A DNA stretch of 64,000 nt from Gordonia sp. OPL2 (GTDB lineage: Bacteria > Actinomycetota > Actinomycetes > Mycobacteriales > Mycobacteriaceae): assembly GCF_003797825.1 (NCBI RefSeq), contig NZ_RKME01000007.1:124001-188000 (forward strand), in the 5' to 3' direction. A program made the translations under genes and the position numbers. Positions 24,537 to 33,827 of this stretch are shown here, piece by piece. Below the pieces are notes generated by a model that was not told the DNA's origin, ran no database searches, and saw only the letters and a program-made list of their open reading frames with translations. Numbering within the stretch: position 1 is the stretch's first letter; each line of letters begins with the position of its first letter.

Positions 24537-26976
24537 ATGAGTACTCCTGCACGGATCGATGTCGACATGTGGCAGCCCCACGCCATGCTGCCTGCTGCCG
24601 CAGCGGCGCGTCAGATGGCCACGTCACTGGAGACAAAGGCCGGACTTGTCCGCAATGCCGTCGTTGCCGACCTGGACCGTACCTCCGACTGGGTCGGCCA
24701 GAGCCGAAACAGCGCAGACGACCGCGCCGAGGCCGAGAAGAAGTGGATGACGAATCTCGCGGACAACCTCGAGGATGTCGCGACCTCGATCGAGAAGGGT
24801 TGCGAGAACATCTCGAACCACAAGACCTTCTTGATCTCGATACAGAACGCAGCTTTCGACGCCGGCTACGACCTTGTCTCCCCCAGTGATCCACAGTGGA
24901 ACCTGAAGCGTAAAGAGGGGCAAGAGGAGAAAGAGGGTGACGCCGCCGCGATGGAGTCGTGGCGGACACGACTCGTCGCTCAAGCCAACGCAGCCTTCGA
25001 TGCTGTTCGGTCTGCTGCCGATTCACTAGGCTCAGAACTCGGCAACCTCACGACAATCACTCCGTCATCGCTGGCACTGAACGGAACAATGGGTGCTCGA
25101 GATGCGGGCCTCGCAAGCGATGGATTCTCGCCAGACGAACTACGCACCATCGGAGAGCATTTGAAGGAGGCGCAGTTGACACCAGAACAGCTGCGCGCCC
25201 TAATGAACGGAGAGAACGTGGCGGTGCCGCCAGGCGTCGTCTCGTATCTGCGCAATCTGTATGGCGGACTCAACCCGCAACAGGCACTTGAACTCCGGTA
25301 CGGCCTCGACAAGAGCGACTCCACCGCGGGCACAGCGTTCGCCAACGGGATCAACACTCTCGGGAACGAGAGGGTCGGTGGCGGTGGAACGGCAGGCGGA
25401 TTCAACGAGCTGCCCAGCTGGATGAGGGATATCGCGACCGAACGGGTCCCGACCAATCCTAAAGACGTCACCAGTCTGGATCCCTTCGCGCGGTCGTTTG
25501 TGCTGGGTCAACTGGTCAACGGCGCCACGACACCGCCCGGTACCCGCTTGGGCAGCGAGTTGATCCAGAAAACAGCGAATCTGACTGAAGCAGAGAGAAA
25601 TAACCCATCGGGTGGATCGCCCTACATGTCGAATCTCGCGCTGTTGGGTCCGTGGGGTGTGGAGAATGGACTCAACGATCTCGTCGACACTGGGCATCCT
25701 GACAGTTCAGTTTTCAGCGGTCGCTATGAAGACACTCTTGAGAACCTCCTCGGTGCGGGGTCGTTGAGTCATGAGGCTTCAACGGCCATACTCAGCGGCC
25801 ACGGTGGCGCCGAAGCTGGGCTGGGGCCCGACTACAACCGTGACGAAACCCTGAAATCACTCTTCGCACACGACTGGCGAGACAACGGCAAATCCGTCGG
25901 AACGTTGACCGACTGGATCGACGACTATGCCGCCGACCAAGGCAATTCGTACCGCGCAGGACTGTCAGCAGAAGCATTCCGCGGGATGTACGACTTCACC
26001 GACAAACCCGGCGAACTTCACATCCCTGATGGACACGAATGGCGGACATTCTGGATCGCTTGGCGACATCAATCCGGAGTTGGCACGAGCGATCGAGCAG
26101 GCCACCCGCCCGTACTTCAACGTCCTCTCAGGAGGAAATCCTCTGAACTACGGGTTCGATCAAGCTGCCGCAGAGCATCTTCGGAACTTTGGCGGTCCCG
26201 AGAATGACATCGGAAACGACCAGGAGTTCCAAGATGGCGTTCGTAGGCTGTTCGGGGTGATCTCGTCTGACGACGGTGCACGCGCCCAATTGATCAGGGA
26301 CATCGGTCTGCAGCAGTCGTACAACGCAGCCCACGTACCCGATGCGCTGGCCGGCGGCCAAGGCTTCAGTGCTGACCTCGCAGCCAGAAATGGCTGGCTA
26401 CAATCGCTCGCGCGTGACGGAGTGATGGCCGACATGCTCGACGACTGGCACGACGACCATCCGGGTAACGACGTCGATGCAGACACCTTCGGGTCGGTGA
26501 AATCGAACGCGAAGGATGTAGTGACCAGCCTGATCAGTGCAGTGCCGATTGTCGGGGACCCCGCTGCCCTCGGCACCGGTATGGCCATCGACTGGATCAA
26601 CCCACCGGAAAGCGTCGAAGCCGACTCGGGCAGCCAGCCAACTCGAGCACCGATGAATGACACCCTGCTCGAACAACATTGGGCGGCCTGGGCGGCGACC
26701 AATCCGCAACCGTCCGGCGATCCCAACGATTCCTTACTCTTCGAACCGGACGGAACGATCAAACCATTGGCGAAGGTCCTTGAGGAAAGCAACTTCGACA
26801 ACACCGAATCGGTATCGAGTAGTCCGGTGGCCCTGAGTGAGATCATGAAGAACAAGCTTGCCGACAAAGGAATTGATGTTACCAACTTCGACATTGTCTA
26901 CAACAAGTTCGCTGGTGACGACAGTAACTCGATCGACTACGACTACTACAAACTCAATCTGCAAGGCGAGAAATGA
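24537..26976 (+). pseudogene. Large WXG/repeat-region type VII secretion-associated protein, frameshifted copy
   Basis: Frame one runs 24537 to about 26045 and frame two from about 26045 to 26976. The join falls between GELHIPDG and GGHSGSLGDINPELARAIEQ, giving about 810 residues in total. The N-terminus is a WXG100-like helical hairpin with WVG at residues 52-54. The centre has repeat-like units such as LTPEQLRALMNGENVAVP and LKSLFAHDWRDNGKSVG, which align with the intact paralogue at 59641. It follows an EspC-like gene and is followed by a lipoprotein gene overlapping by 4 bases, the same order as at 59.3-62.6 kb. Codon use is less GC-rich than in the metabolic operons. Confidence 0.6.
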
Positions 26977-27791
26977 AAAGAATCATTGCACTCGTCACGC
27001 TCCTGATAGCGATTTCCGCTTGCGCGAGCACACCGGACACTCCGAGCTCCCGTTCATCACGTTCAGTTGATCCAGCCCGGACCTACGAGTACCCGGCAAA
27101 GATGGGCCCGATGACAACGACGTGGCAAGCGTCGCCCGGAATCAAACTTTCCGATCCATTACCCACTCTGACCAGGGCTTTTTTTGAAAGTGCGTTCATC
27201 GCCGAGACGTATACCAAGGCAGATGCATTCCCTGGGTTCGTTCGGCTGTTTAACAAGAACGGGTACCAACTGATCGACGGCGGTGCACAAACCTACGCAG
27301 GCTGGACTGGCACGCGACGCCTCCGACTACAGTCGATCACCGAACACGATGGCATAGTTCGCGCAACGGTCTGCGACGACCGAGCCGGACTGTATCGGCA
27401 GAAGTTCGTCGGCAAGCCGCAGGAAGTTGTCATGCCGAAGAATCGATTTCGGTATGGACCCGGCAATCGTCCGTACATGGATGAACCCTACACGTGGTTC
27501 GTCGAGTTGTTCTCCGTGGACGGAGTGCGTCTAGGCCCAGCCGACCCCGCCATCGGAGATTCTCGAGCCCCCAATTGGGACGTCTTCCAAGGGTGGGATC
27601 TTGTTGATACCGGATGGGCCGAGTCGAACCAACCAGGAACCGCCTGCGACCAGTGGGCACACCAAAACTACCCTGGGCTCACTGACTCAGAATCTCCGCC
27701 ATACCGCCTGTACCCCAATGGATTTCCTGATCCCGACTTTCAGACCACGTTGTCGCAGTCACCGGGTTGGACGCAGGTTGGTCAACCATAG
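26973..27791 (+). CDS. Putative lipoprotein of the type VII cassette
   Basis: The 272-residue protein has a short lipoprotein signal (MKRIIALVTLLIAISAC, lipobox ISAC with Cys17) and a Ser/Pro linker, so it should be anchored outside the cytoplasmic membrane. The mature domain carries YEYPAKMGPMTTTWQ, LTRAFFESAFIAE and a late Trp-rich region (FQGWDLVDTGWAES). The pattern of an aromatic-rich opening followed by an AFFES or AYLES helix recurs in the lipoproteins at 28263 and 61914, which I take as distant paralogues. ATG 26973 overlaps the previous stop by 4 bases. Its role, perhaps partner or immunity to the secreted protein, is inference. Confidence 0.65.
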   Translation: MKRIIALVTLLIAISACASTPDTPSSRSSRSVDPARTYEYPAKMGPMTTTWQASPGIKLSDPLPTLTRAFFESAFIAETYTKADAFPGFVRLFNKNGYQLIDGGAQTYAGWTGTRRLRLQSITEHDGIVRATVCDDRAGLYRQKFVGKPQEVVMPKNRFRYGPGNRPYMDEPYTWFVELFSVDGVRLGPADPAIGDSRAPNWDVFQGWDLVDTGWAESNQPGTACDQWAHQNYPGLTDSESPPYRLYPNGFPDPDFQTTLSQSPGWTQVGQP

Positions 27792-27881
27792 ATGGCTCGG
27801 CCGGCGCCGCGTACCTGCGCACTCGAGTGACCGATGAAACGGGCAGATACTGCTGACATTGCTTGTCGTGGTCACAATGTA

Positions 27882-28098
27882 CGACTGCACCGGGCGAACG
27901 TCGCGACTGGGCCCGCCTCGGCGTCCCGCCGACGTCGTGAGCGCTCGCCGAGGTCCTCTCACAGTCCGTCGTCGCACCTGATGGATGCGGGCTCGATGCC
28001 GACGGATGTCTCTGGATCGCTGATACCCTGGGCAATCGCGTGATTCGGGTTCGCGAAGGAGGCGAAACCGTCGACCAGATCGATCTGGACACCGGGCG
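27882..28098 (+). pseudogene. Degraded fragment of the SMP-30 gene
   Basis: About 215 bases match bases 21174-21390 of the intact SMP-30 gene in the same orientation, for example the stretch encoding DGCGLDADGCLW and the one encoding GNRVIRVREGG. The fragment has stop codons and frameshifts and lacks both ends. The two copies bracket roughly 6.5 kb containing the secreted proteins, the RelA-like gene and the type VII cassette. Confidence 0.65.
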
Positions 28099-28121
28099 AC
28101 CGAGGTGAACTCTTGAGTGCG

Positions 28122-28262
28122 ATGGAGAGCGCACTAGGAAACGAGAAGCTGTTGGCATCGCTGCGGGCGGGTACCGGCACTGGAAACCACCAGGGAACAA
28201 TGAATTTCGATCCCACTGACCCCGACAACTACGACGACATGATTCTGAACGGTTCGAGCTAG
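28122..28262 (+). other. Short reading frame, possible C-terminal tail relic
   Basis: A 46-codon frame from ATG 28122 ends in TAG directly against the ATG of the next lipoprotein gene. It encodes an acidic tail (MNFDPTDPDNYDDMILNGSS) resembling the Asp/Tyr-rich end of the large cassette protein (SNSIDYDYYKLNLQGEK), which also precedes a lipoprotein gene. It may be what remains of another large cassette gene, or a true small upstream gene. Low certainty. Confidence 0.3.
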
Positions 28263-29123
28263 ATGAAGTTGAAGTGCGGCGCAGCAGCGCTGGTCATCAT
28301 GGCTTTGGCCACTGGGACCGCTTGTGCGACTCCGGATTCACCCGCTGAACAATCGCTCACGATCAGCTCGCGGACTGCACCCACTCCTGTCGCACCGCAG
28401 GATTACCGCTACCCCACCGACATCGCAGGTCCATACAATGTCGTCTGGTCAGCTGCCGACGGAATTGATCTGTACAGCAGACCTGCCGAACTCGCACGGG
28501 CTTATCTGGAGTCCTGTCAGCTATCTGTGTATGGGAGGAAGGCCACCTACCCCGGCGCTCTCAACGCCGCTCCACAGCCAAGCGTCGAGAACAGGATAGG
28601 TTGTCTCTACCCACCGAAAGGGCCTGAGGGTACGTTTCCCGCTCTCTTCGGCACCATGTACGCGCATATCGCGGAGATTCGGGCTTCGCACACAGAGGTG
28701 TCTGCACGCGGATGCTACCTGGGCAGCGGTAGAGCTGAGGTGGACACTTCGGAACCAGAGAGCGACTATCTCAGTGCCTACGAATTCAGCTTCACCGCCA
28801 AACTCCCTCCACAAGCGGTAGATCCGCGTGCGAACGTTCAACGCGAAGCCGCACCGGGAACAGGCACGCGTGCACCGCAGTTCGACGTGTTCTATCCGTG
28901 GAAGTTCGACGCAGTGCCATGGGCCGCAACCCGCACGCCCGAACCGCCCGTCAGCGAGCAACCCTGCACGATATGGGGAACAGGCATGCTCGATCAGATC
29001 CCGGCATACCGCGGCCAGAATCCTATTGCACCTGATGGTGATGTCGCACTGTTGATCCCGAAGCTGTTCGGCGATGAAGGATTTCCCACTCTGCCCCAAT
29101 CGCCGGCGTGGCCCTCACCCTGA
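28263..29123 (+). CDS. Putative lipoprotein, paralogue of the cassette lipoprotein
   Basis: The 286-residue protein has lipoprotein signal MKLKCGAAALVIMALATGTAC (lipobox TGTAC, Cys21). After a Ser/Thr/Pro linker it shows YRYPTDIAGPYNVVW and ELARAYLESCQLSVYG, parallel to YEYPAKMGPMTTTWQ and LTRAFFESAFIAE of the protein at 26973, and a similar late segment (FDVFYPWKFDAVPWA beside WDVFQGWDLVDTGWA). It follows the relic frame at 28122 with no gap. The six mature Cys may form disulfides. It looks like an extra lipoprotein kept after decay of its own cassette. Confidence 0.6.
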   Translation: MKLKCGAAALVIMALATGTACATPDSPAEQSLTISSRTAPTPVAPQDYRYPTDIAGPYNVVWSAADGIDLYSRPAELARAYLESCQLSVYGRKATYPGALNAAPQPSVENRIGCLYPPKGPEGTFPALFGTMYAHIAEIRASHTEVSARGCYLGSGRAEVDTSEPESDYLSAYEFSFTAKLPPQAVDPRANVQREAAPGTGTRAPQFDVFYPWKFDAVPWAATRTPEPPVSEQPCTIWGTGMLDQIPAYRGQNPIAPDGDVALLIPKLFGDEGFPTLPQSPAWPSP

Positions 29124-29173
29124 CCGCTTGCAACCTGCCGACACAGCACCACGCCGACCCGGAGACAGAGCAC

Positions 29174-29524
29174 ATGGTTAAACACGAGCGCACATTCACC
29201 GGCGACTTCGACGAAGTCGTACGCGCAATCCACCGAGGCGTCGTCTCCGGTAGTTCGTCGGCGAGCTTCGAGGACTCGAGCGACCTCAACGTCGGTGACG
29301 TTCGTTGTTCGACAATGGTCTTCGAGCGCTACAGCATGGTCGGCGCCAACCGCCTGAGTCTCACAGTGACAGTGGTGGGACGCGAACGAGATCTTGGCCT
29401 CGCCGCCATCACGTCCGGCGGTAGCCAGGCGATCTTCTGGAAGGTCAACTCCTACGGCGAAGACGCGTTCCTGACGCAGTTCATCGGGCTCGTGAACACA
29501 ATCGTCGAACGCCAGTCCGCCTGA
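29174..29524 (+). CDS. DUF6054-like small protein
   Basis: The 116-residue protein from ATG 29174 (GGAGA upstream) has the pattern SSASFEDSSDLNVGDVRC, VFERYSMVGANRLSLTVT and AITSGGSQAIFWKVNSYGE, which I recognise as the DUF6054 family of small bacterial proteins of unknown function. The open frame extends to GTG 29108 and would add ALTLTACN, which resembles a lipobox but overlaps the end of the upstream gene; I consider that chance. Cytoplasmic; function unknown. Confidence 0.6.
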   Translation: MVKHERTFTGDFDEVVRAIHRGVVSGSSSASFEDSSDLNVGDVRCSTMVFERYSMVGANRLSLTVTVVGRERDLGLAAITSGGSQAIFWKVNSYGEDAFLTQFIGLVNTIVERQSA

Positions 29525-30037
29525 GCCGCAACCTGGGCAAACAAAAGCGTCGGTTGAACCTAGGTGCCACTGCTCGTGTAGCTTCCGCCTCGTGGTGCAT
29601 CCCGAGCGTTAGTCGTCTGGCACGAGATTGAACAGTGAACCCGAGGACAGTCGATTCACGGCGATGACACCACAGAACGATCCGTCGGCCGCGACTGCGT
29701 CGAGGGTGTCAGCAGCAGACGGTCGGCTCCGCCTGGACTCGCTCCTCACCGTCACGGCGCGGGGTTGATCTTCAGCTGGATGCCGATCGTTGGTGAGGGA
29801 CGCTCGCAGCCACCGCCTGTTGACGACGACTGTCAGTGGGTCGCTTCGAGGCGAGGGCTTCTCGGGGTGGAAATCGGTGGTCACATCACGCCCGACCTAC
29901 TGTTCGACCAGATGATCCACGATCGGCCACTCGGTTCCCCCGAGATGACCGAGAGGTTCCGGATCCAGCTCCTGTGGCGAGGTCGCGGCCATGCAATCGT
30001 TGGATAACGAGTAGGCTCAGCGACCGAACGCGCCGAT
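29525..30037. other. Stretch without a supported gene
   Basis: Open frames on both strands (minus 29609-29884, plus 29765-30007) are Arg- and Ser-rich, have no good ribosome site and show no family resemblance. This looks like the degraded left edge of the defence island that starts with the truncated helicase. Confidence 0.4.
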
Positions 30038-30742
30038 TCAGACTCCCAACCGCCTCGCCACATCCGGTCCCCCGACCTCTCGAACAAAGTCACGATCGCC
30101 ACACACGACGAGCTGATCTCGCGCTCGCGAAAGCCCCACGTACAAGCGCTCTCTCGACCGTTCACGAGGCTTGGACTCATTGAGCGCGAGCACAACGACA
30201 CGTCGCTCGAGTCCTTTGAAACCGAGGACGTGACCGTAGAACACCTGATCAACATCCCAGAAGGTGTCCCAGTAGGACCTGTTGCCCTCGGCCTGACGCT
30301 CGACCTGCTCGGGATGACGGCTCCCCGTCGTCAGGAGTGCGATGTCCTCGGGCCGCCATCCCTCCTCGAGGAGGACGTCGATCTGGTCATCCGCCGCATC
30401 CTGTGCCTCCGTCGGGGCGCAGGCGACGAACCGCACTTCGGGACCCTCTCCGCCTTTCAGCTGCATGCCCTGTCCGACAAGCGGACTGAACGCAGTGGCG
30501 ATCTGCCGCGTGTTGCGCAGGTTGTGATCGAGCACCAACGGGACCAGCGCTACAGGTGGCGAGCCCTGCCGGTCGAAGACTCGTTGTGACTCGTCACTGA
30601 AGACGTAGATGCCGCTGGTCTCCGGATCTCGTAGGCAGGTGAGCAGCCGCTTCCACCACTCGTCGGCGAAATCCTGCGCTTCGTCGACGACGATGGCGTC
30701 TAATCGGTGACCCGGATCAAGCCGCTCCGCCAGATCGAGCAT
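30038..30742 (-). pseudogene. C-terminal half of a UvrD/Rep-like helicase, 5' truncated
   Basis: The frame begins at the helicase Walker B region (IVVDEAQDFADEWW) and continues through YVFSDESQRVF, DHNLRNTRQIA, and the C-terminal motifs VFYGHVLGFKGLERRVVVLAL and RLYVGLSRARDQLVVCG. The Walker A half is missing: a TAA lies just upstream of ATG 30742 and no homologous sequence follows. A complete protein would be at least twice as long. Probably a dead remnant of a defence-type helicase. Confidence 0.65.
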
Positions 30743-31167
30743 CTGTCGTTAACCCGCGCTCCCAGAAGTCTCCTGTTCCTGATTGCGTTCTTGTTCTTCC
30801 GGTCTCTCGGCCTGCGTCCCGAGCAGTTCGGCTCAAAGTGGCACATGAGGTCAGGTTGCGGAAACGTAGCCTGACCTCATGGTATTTCGGGAGCTGCGAC
30901 GAATTCTCTAGGATCGCTCCTTGTCGGGACGCTACCCGTGGCGGTGTCCCCGGCGAAGCTTCGTGAACTCGTTTCAGCCGCGCTCACTTCCCGGGCGGAT
31001 GTGTGAGGCGTTTCACCACGGTCCAGAACCTCCCCGCCGCCCATGACCGCCTAGAACCCGCTGCACTTCCAGATCCACGTGCCTGACAACAGGAGGATTG
31101 TTGACTTCATGGGCTGGCAGAGATTGGGAAGCTGTTCCGGCGCAACGCCGGAGCCCTTACGCCCGAC
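30743..31167. other. Gene-free stretch with a 12-bp hairpin
   Basis: No frame here has a ribosome site or recognisable product. The one structured element is a perfect 12-bp inverted repeat at 30844-30855 and 30870-30881 around a 14-base loop. The stretch joins the truncated helicase to the next gene and probably contains a deletion junction. Confidence 0.4.
30844..30881. repeat. 12-bp inverted repeat with 14-base loop
   Basis: CATGAGGTCAGG and its exact complement CCTGACCTCATG are separated by 14 bases. No T-run follows on either strand, so a classical terminator is not indicated. It could be a protein-binding site, an excision scar or an element end. Confidence 0.5.
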
Positions 31168-31890
31168 CTACTCTGCAGCACCTGCTGCCTTCTCGCGCAG
31201 CCATGCAACGTAGTCCGACCTGAACTGCCTGCTGGTCTTCGGGCGCCGGCCCGCATTGATGTCGCTGACGTACGTCGCCAGCTGTGCCGGGTTGCCGCCC
31301 GACCAGCCATGCGCGAGGGCCCACCCCTGCATGGCCTTGCCGTCCATCGGGATGCGAGCCGCTTTGAGCGCCAGCAGTGTTCCCACAACGTCGTCCTTCT
31401 CGTAACCGGCCTTGATCGTGTTGTTATGGTTGATCGACGAGGTGATATCTTTCAACGCCTCAACCACGACAGGATCAAGTGGTGGATCTAGCGTCTGCCA
31501 TGGAGACCCATCACCGAGGATCACTGGCCGCGTCGCGGTGACCCACGGCCGTATCTCGTCGTCGTTCCAGGCGATGACGCACAGCGAGCGAATGCGCGGC
31601 GCTGAGCGCAGCAGTTCACCGATTCCGTCCATATCCGGCCACGCCATCAGCACCGGGCCGGTGCTGTGCAGGTACGACGACCCCCGGCCGGTCACGTGGG
31701 TGACATCGCTGTACCGGCGAACGAACCCGTCAAGGACCTCGCTATTGGCGAGGTTGGATTTCAATGACGTCCATACCGAGATCACTTCCCCTGCCTCGGC
31801 CTTGCCCGCAGACCATTCGATGGCGGCTGCCAACCCTTCGTCGTCGTAGCTAGCAACGGCCTTTGGGTAGTCAGTGGTCAGCTCGAACAC
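31168..31890 (-). CDS. Hypothetical partner of the TIR-like gene, 240 aa
   Basis: Start GTG 31890 has GGAGG five bases upstream and overlaps the end of the TIR-like gene by 13 bases, so the two are one transcription unit. The protein begins with an alpha/beta layout (AAAIEWSAGKAEAGEVISVWTSLKSNL) and ends with a helical domain: INHNNTIKAGYEKDDVVGTLLALK, MQGWALAHGWSGGNPAQLATYV and SRQFRSDYVAWLREKA. I recall similar C-terminal segments in actinobacterial proteins of unknown function but no named domain. Coupling to a defence-like gene suggests a joint role. Confidence 0.6.
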   Translation of the reverse strand: MFELTTDYPKAVASYDDEGLAAAIEWSAGKAEAGEVISVWTSLKSNLANSEVLDGFVRRYSDVTHVTGRGSSYLHSTGPVLMAWPDMDGIGELLRSAPRIRSLCVIAWNDDEIRPWVTATRPVILGDGSPWQTLDPPLDPVVVEALKDITSSINHNNTIKAGYEKDDVVGTLLALKAARIPMDGKAMQGWALAHGWSGGNPAQLATYVSDINAGRRPKTSRQFRSDYVAWLREKAAGAAE

Positions 31891-32894
31891 GGTGCCTCCT
31901 CGGTTTCTGCGGCTGCCCCGGGATCAGGTACGAACGGTGGCCCTAGTCTCCCTCTGATTTCCGCTCGCATCTGTCCAGGTGACGACGCACTCGACGGCGT
32001 CCGGATCGCCCATTGCCAGGAGTAATGGGAATCGAGTCTCCTGTCCGGGGGGATGGTTCCGACCGGCCCCTCACCTCTATGGACTTGAAACAATGCACCC
32101 GCGGGCACGCCCTCAAAAGTGAAATCGACGTCTGACGCCGGACCCTTGGACATATTGTGGAGTATCAGCGACCACTTTCGCTGGATCTTGACGCGACCCT
32201 TGCTGTCGGTCTTTGGAAGTTCCCTAACCTCGACCCTGGGCCACACGCCCTCGGATGCGTCCGGTGCCGATTCCTCGCGCTTCGACGTCTCAACCGATTG
32301 CTGGAACTGGGCGGTTGCCCGACTCAGGAAGTTGTTGATGTGACCCATAAGATCGCCCTCGTGGGAGTACTCGAAGAGCAATGCCGACGTGCGTAGCTCC
32401 TTCAGGTAATCGTCGAGTCTGCGACGCTCGTCAAGTGCGCCCCCGCTCAGGGGAGGTCGTGGGGCGTTGCTCACGAGGACAGCGACCGACTTACCGGCCT
32501 TGACGAGAACGTCTATCTCCTCTGCCGTCCCCGACTTCGCCTCACCGGTCGGAGTGCCGAGTCGATCGAAGAACAGAGCGATGGCCAGATCGGATTCTTC
32601 GACGATCTGGTTGTTGAGGATGGCTTGCGGCCGTTCGCCGAACTCGGCCGCTGCGTGCTCGGTCCAGGAAACCGGAAGTACAGTGAGTCCGACTATGCGG
32701 CCGAGAGATAGGTTCCACTGGCTGATCGTCTTACGGACGATCGCCAGGTCGGCGGGTGGTACATCTCCTGGGGCCGATACGAGCAGGTGGAGGGCGAGAG
32801 TTGAGTACGCCATAAGGGTGGCGTACTCCTTCTTCATCGTGAGCCGTAGGTCCTGACCACAATTCTCGCAGCCGAGTCCAACATTCTGGCTCAT
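31878..32894 (-). CDS. TIR/DUF4062-like signalling-domain protein
   Basis: The 338-residue protein's N-terminal 170 residues read LHLLVSAPGDVPPADLAIVRKT, LPVSWTEHAAAEFGERPQAI and ESDLAIALFFDRLGTPTGEAKSGTAEEIDVLV. This is the SPGDV..WN..PQ..IL..D..I..F..RLGTPTG..SGT.EE pattern of TIR-like/DUF4062 domains found beside defence genes. The C-terminal 130 residues are beta-rich (KIQRKWSLILHNMSKGPASDVDFTFEGVP) and may sense a ligand. Thirteen upstream residues carry a CENCG pair, so the start may instead be ATG 32813, which has AAGGAG about 12 bases away. Enzymatic activity, such as NAD cleavage, is not established by motif. Confidence 0.5.
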   Translation of the reverse strand: MSQNVGLGCENCGQDLRLTMKKEYATLMAYSTLALHLLVSAPGDVPPADLAIVRKTISQWNLSLGRIVGLTVLPVSWTEHAAAEFGERPQAILNNQIVEESDLAIALFFDRLGTPTGEAKSGTAEEIDVLVKAGKSVAVLVSNAPRPPLSGGALDERRRLDDYLKELRTSALLFEYSHEGDLMGHINNFLSRATAQFQQSVETSKREESAPDASEGVWPRVEVRELPKTDSKGRVKIQRKWSLILHNMSKGPASDVDFTFEGVPAGALFQVHRGEGPVGTIPPDRRLDSHYSWQWAIRTPSSASSPGQMRAEIRGRLGPPFVPDPGAAAETEEAPCSS

Positions 32895-33152
32895 TCCCCC
32901 TGTGGTTCATCCGTTCGGCCCCCATGCCATGTGGGGTGCACCCTGGATCAGCCAACACAACATCAGGTCGTCGCTGGGACCCGAGAACCCAGATCGAGCA
33001 TCCCCCACACTGCTGCAAGCTGGCGGGCGTACGCACGAAAGGTGAAACATCACCGATCTGATGTCGTCCCAGTTCCTGCACCCGGCCGATAGAGTCACCG
33101 GCTAACGTCGTCGCTACGGGATGCACGCTCGCGGCTATGCGGAAGGAGATCG

Positions 33153-33827
33153 ATGATGCCGGTGACCGCGGTTCGCGACATCCGCTTCACGTCGGCGATC
33201 TGCACTCCTGCCGAGGCGGCGACACTGGCCGAAATGCCGACAGGCACCGTTCGATCATGGACGCGGGCAGGAGTGAAGAGTAAGCCGATCGTCCACAGCG
33301 TCGAGGCCATCCGCAGTGGATGGCCGACACTTCCACTCGTGGGTGTCGTAGAGACCTGGTCGCTTCGTACGTTGCGGCGGTCGGGAGTACCGATGCAAAA
33401 GCTCCGCAGGGTGGCCGAGGGCCTGCAGTCCGAGTTCGACGATCCCTACGTTCTTGCACGCCCAGTGTTGTTCACTGACGGCATCGATCTATACCGCCGC
33501 GACCGTGGATATTTGTTCCGTGTCGAGGATGGACAGCAGCCCATCGAGGAGATCATCGCCGACTACCTTTCGCGGGTCGACCTTGACAATGACGATGACC
33601 CCACCGCCTTCCGAATACCCTTGACCGACGATGTGTCGTTGGTGATGGACCCGCGGTTCAATGCCGGTAGACCATCACTCCCCAGCTCTCGTGTCGCAGC
33701 CTTCGCCGTACTCGGATCTCTGGAGGCCGGTGAACCTACGCGCGACATCGCGGGCGACTACGGCATTAGCACGGAGGAGGTGAATGCGATCAATGAGCGC
33801 CGCCTCTGGATCTCGCGGTTCGCGTAA
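33153..33827 (+). CDS. HTH/DUF433 antitoxin
   Basis: The 224-residue protein has an N-terminal MerR-like helical part (CTPAEAATLAEMPTGTVRSWTRAG) and a C-terminal DUF433 domain (VMDPRFNAGRPSLPSSRVAAFAVL, GEPTRDIAGDYGISTEEVNAI). DUF433 proteins act as antitoxins to PIN-like toxins. The downstream gene, overlapping by 44 bases, is such a toxin. AAGGAG at 33143-33148 serves ATG 33153 or the adjacent ATG 33156. It probably binds its own promoter and neutralises the toxin. Confidence 0.75.
   Translation: MMPVTAVRDIRFTSAICTPAEAATLAEMPTGTVRSWTRAGVKSKPIVHSVEAIRSGWPTLPLVGVVETWSLRTLRRSGVPMQKLRRVAEGLQSEFDDPYVLARPVLFTDGIDLYRRDRGYLFRVEDGQQPIEEIIADYLSRVDLDNDDDPTAFRIPLTDDVSLVMDPRFNAGRPSLPSSRVAAFAVLGSLEAGEPTRDIAGDYGISTEEVNAINERRLWISRFA

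Noticed and set aside
29108..29173. Lipoprotein signal upstream of the DUF6054-like gene
   Set aside because: ALTLTACN resembles a lipobox but overlaps the previous coding sequence, lacks basic N-terminal residues, and a better ribosome site serves ATG 29174.
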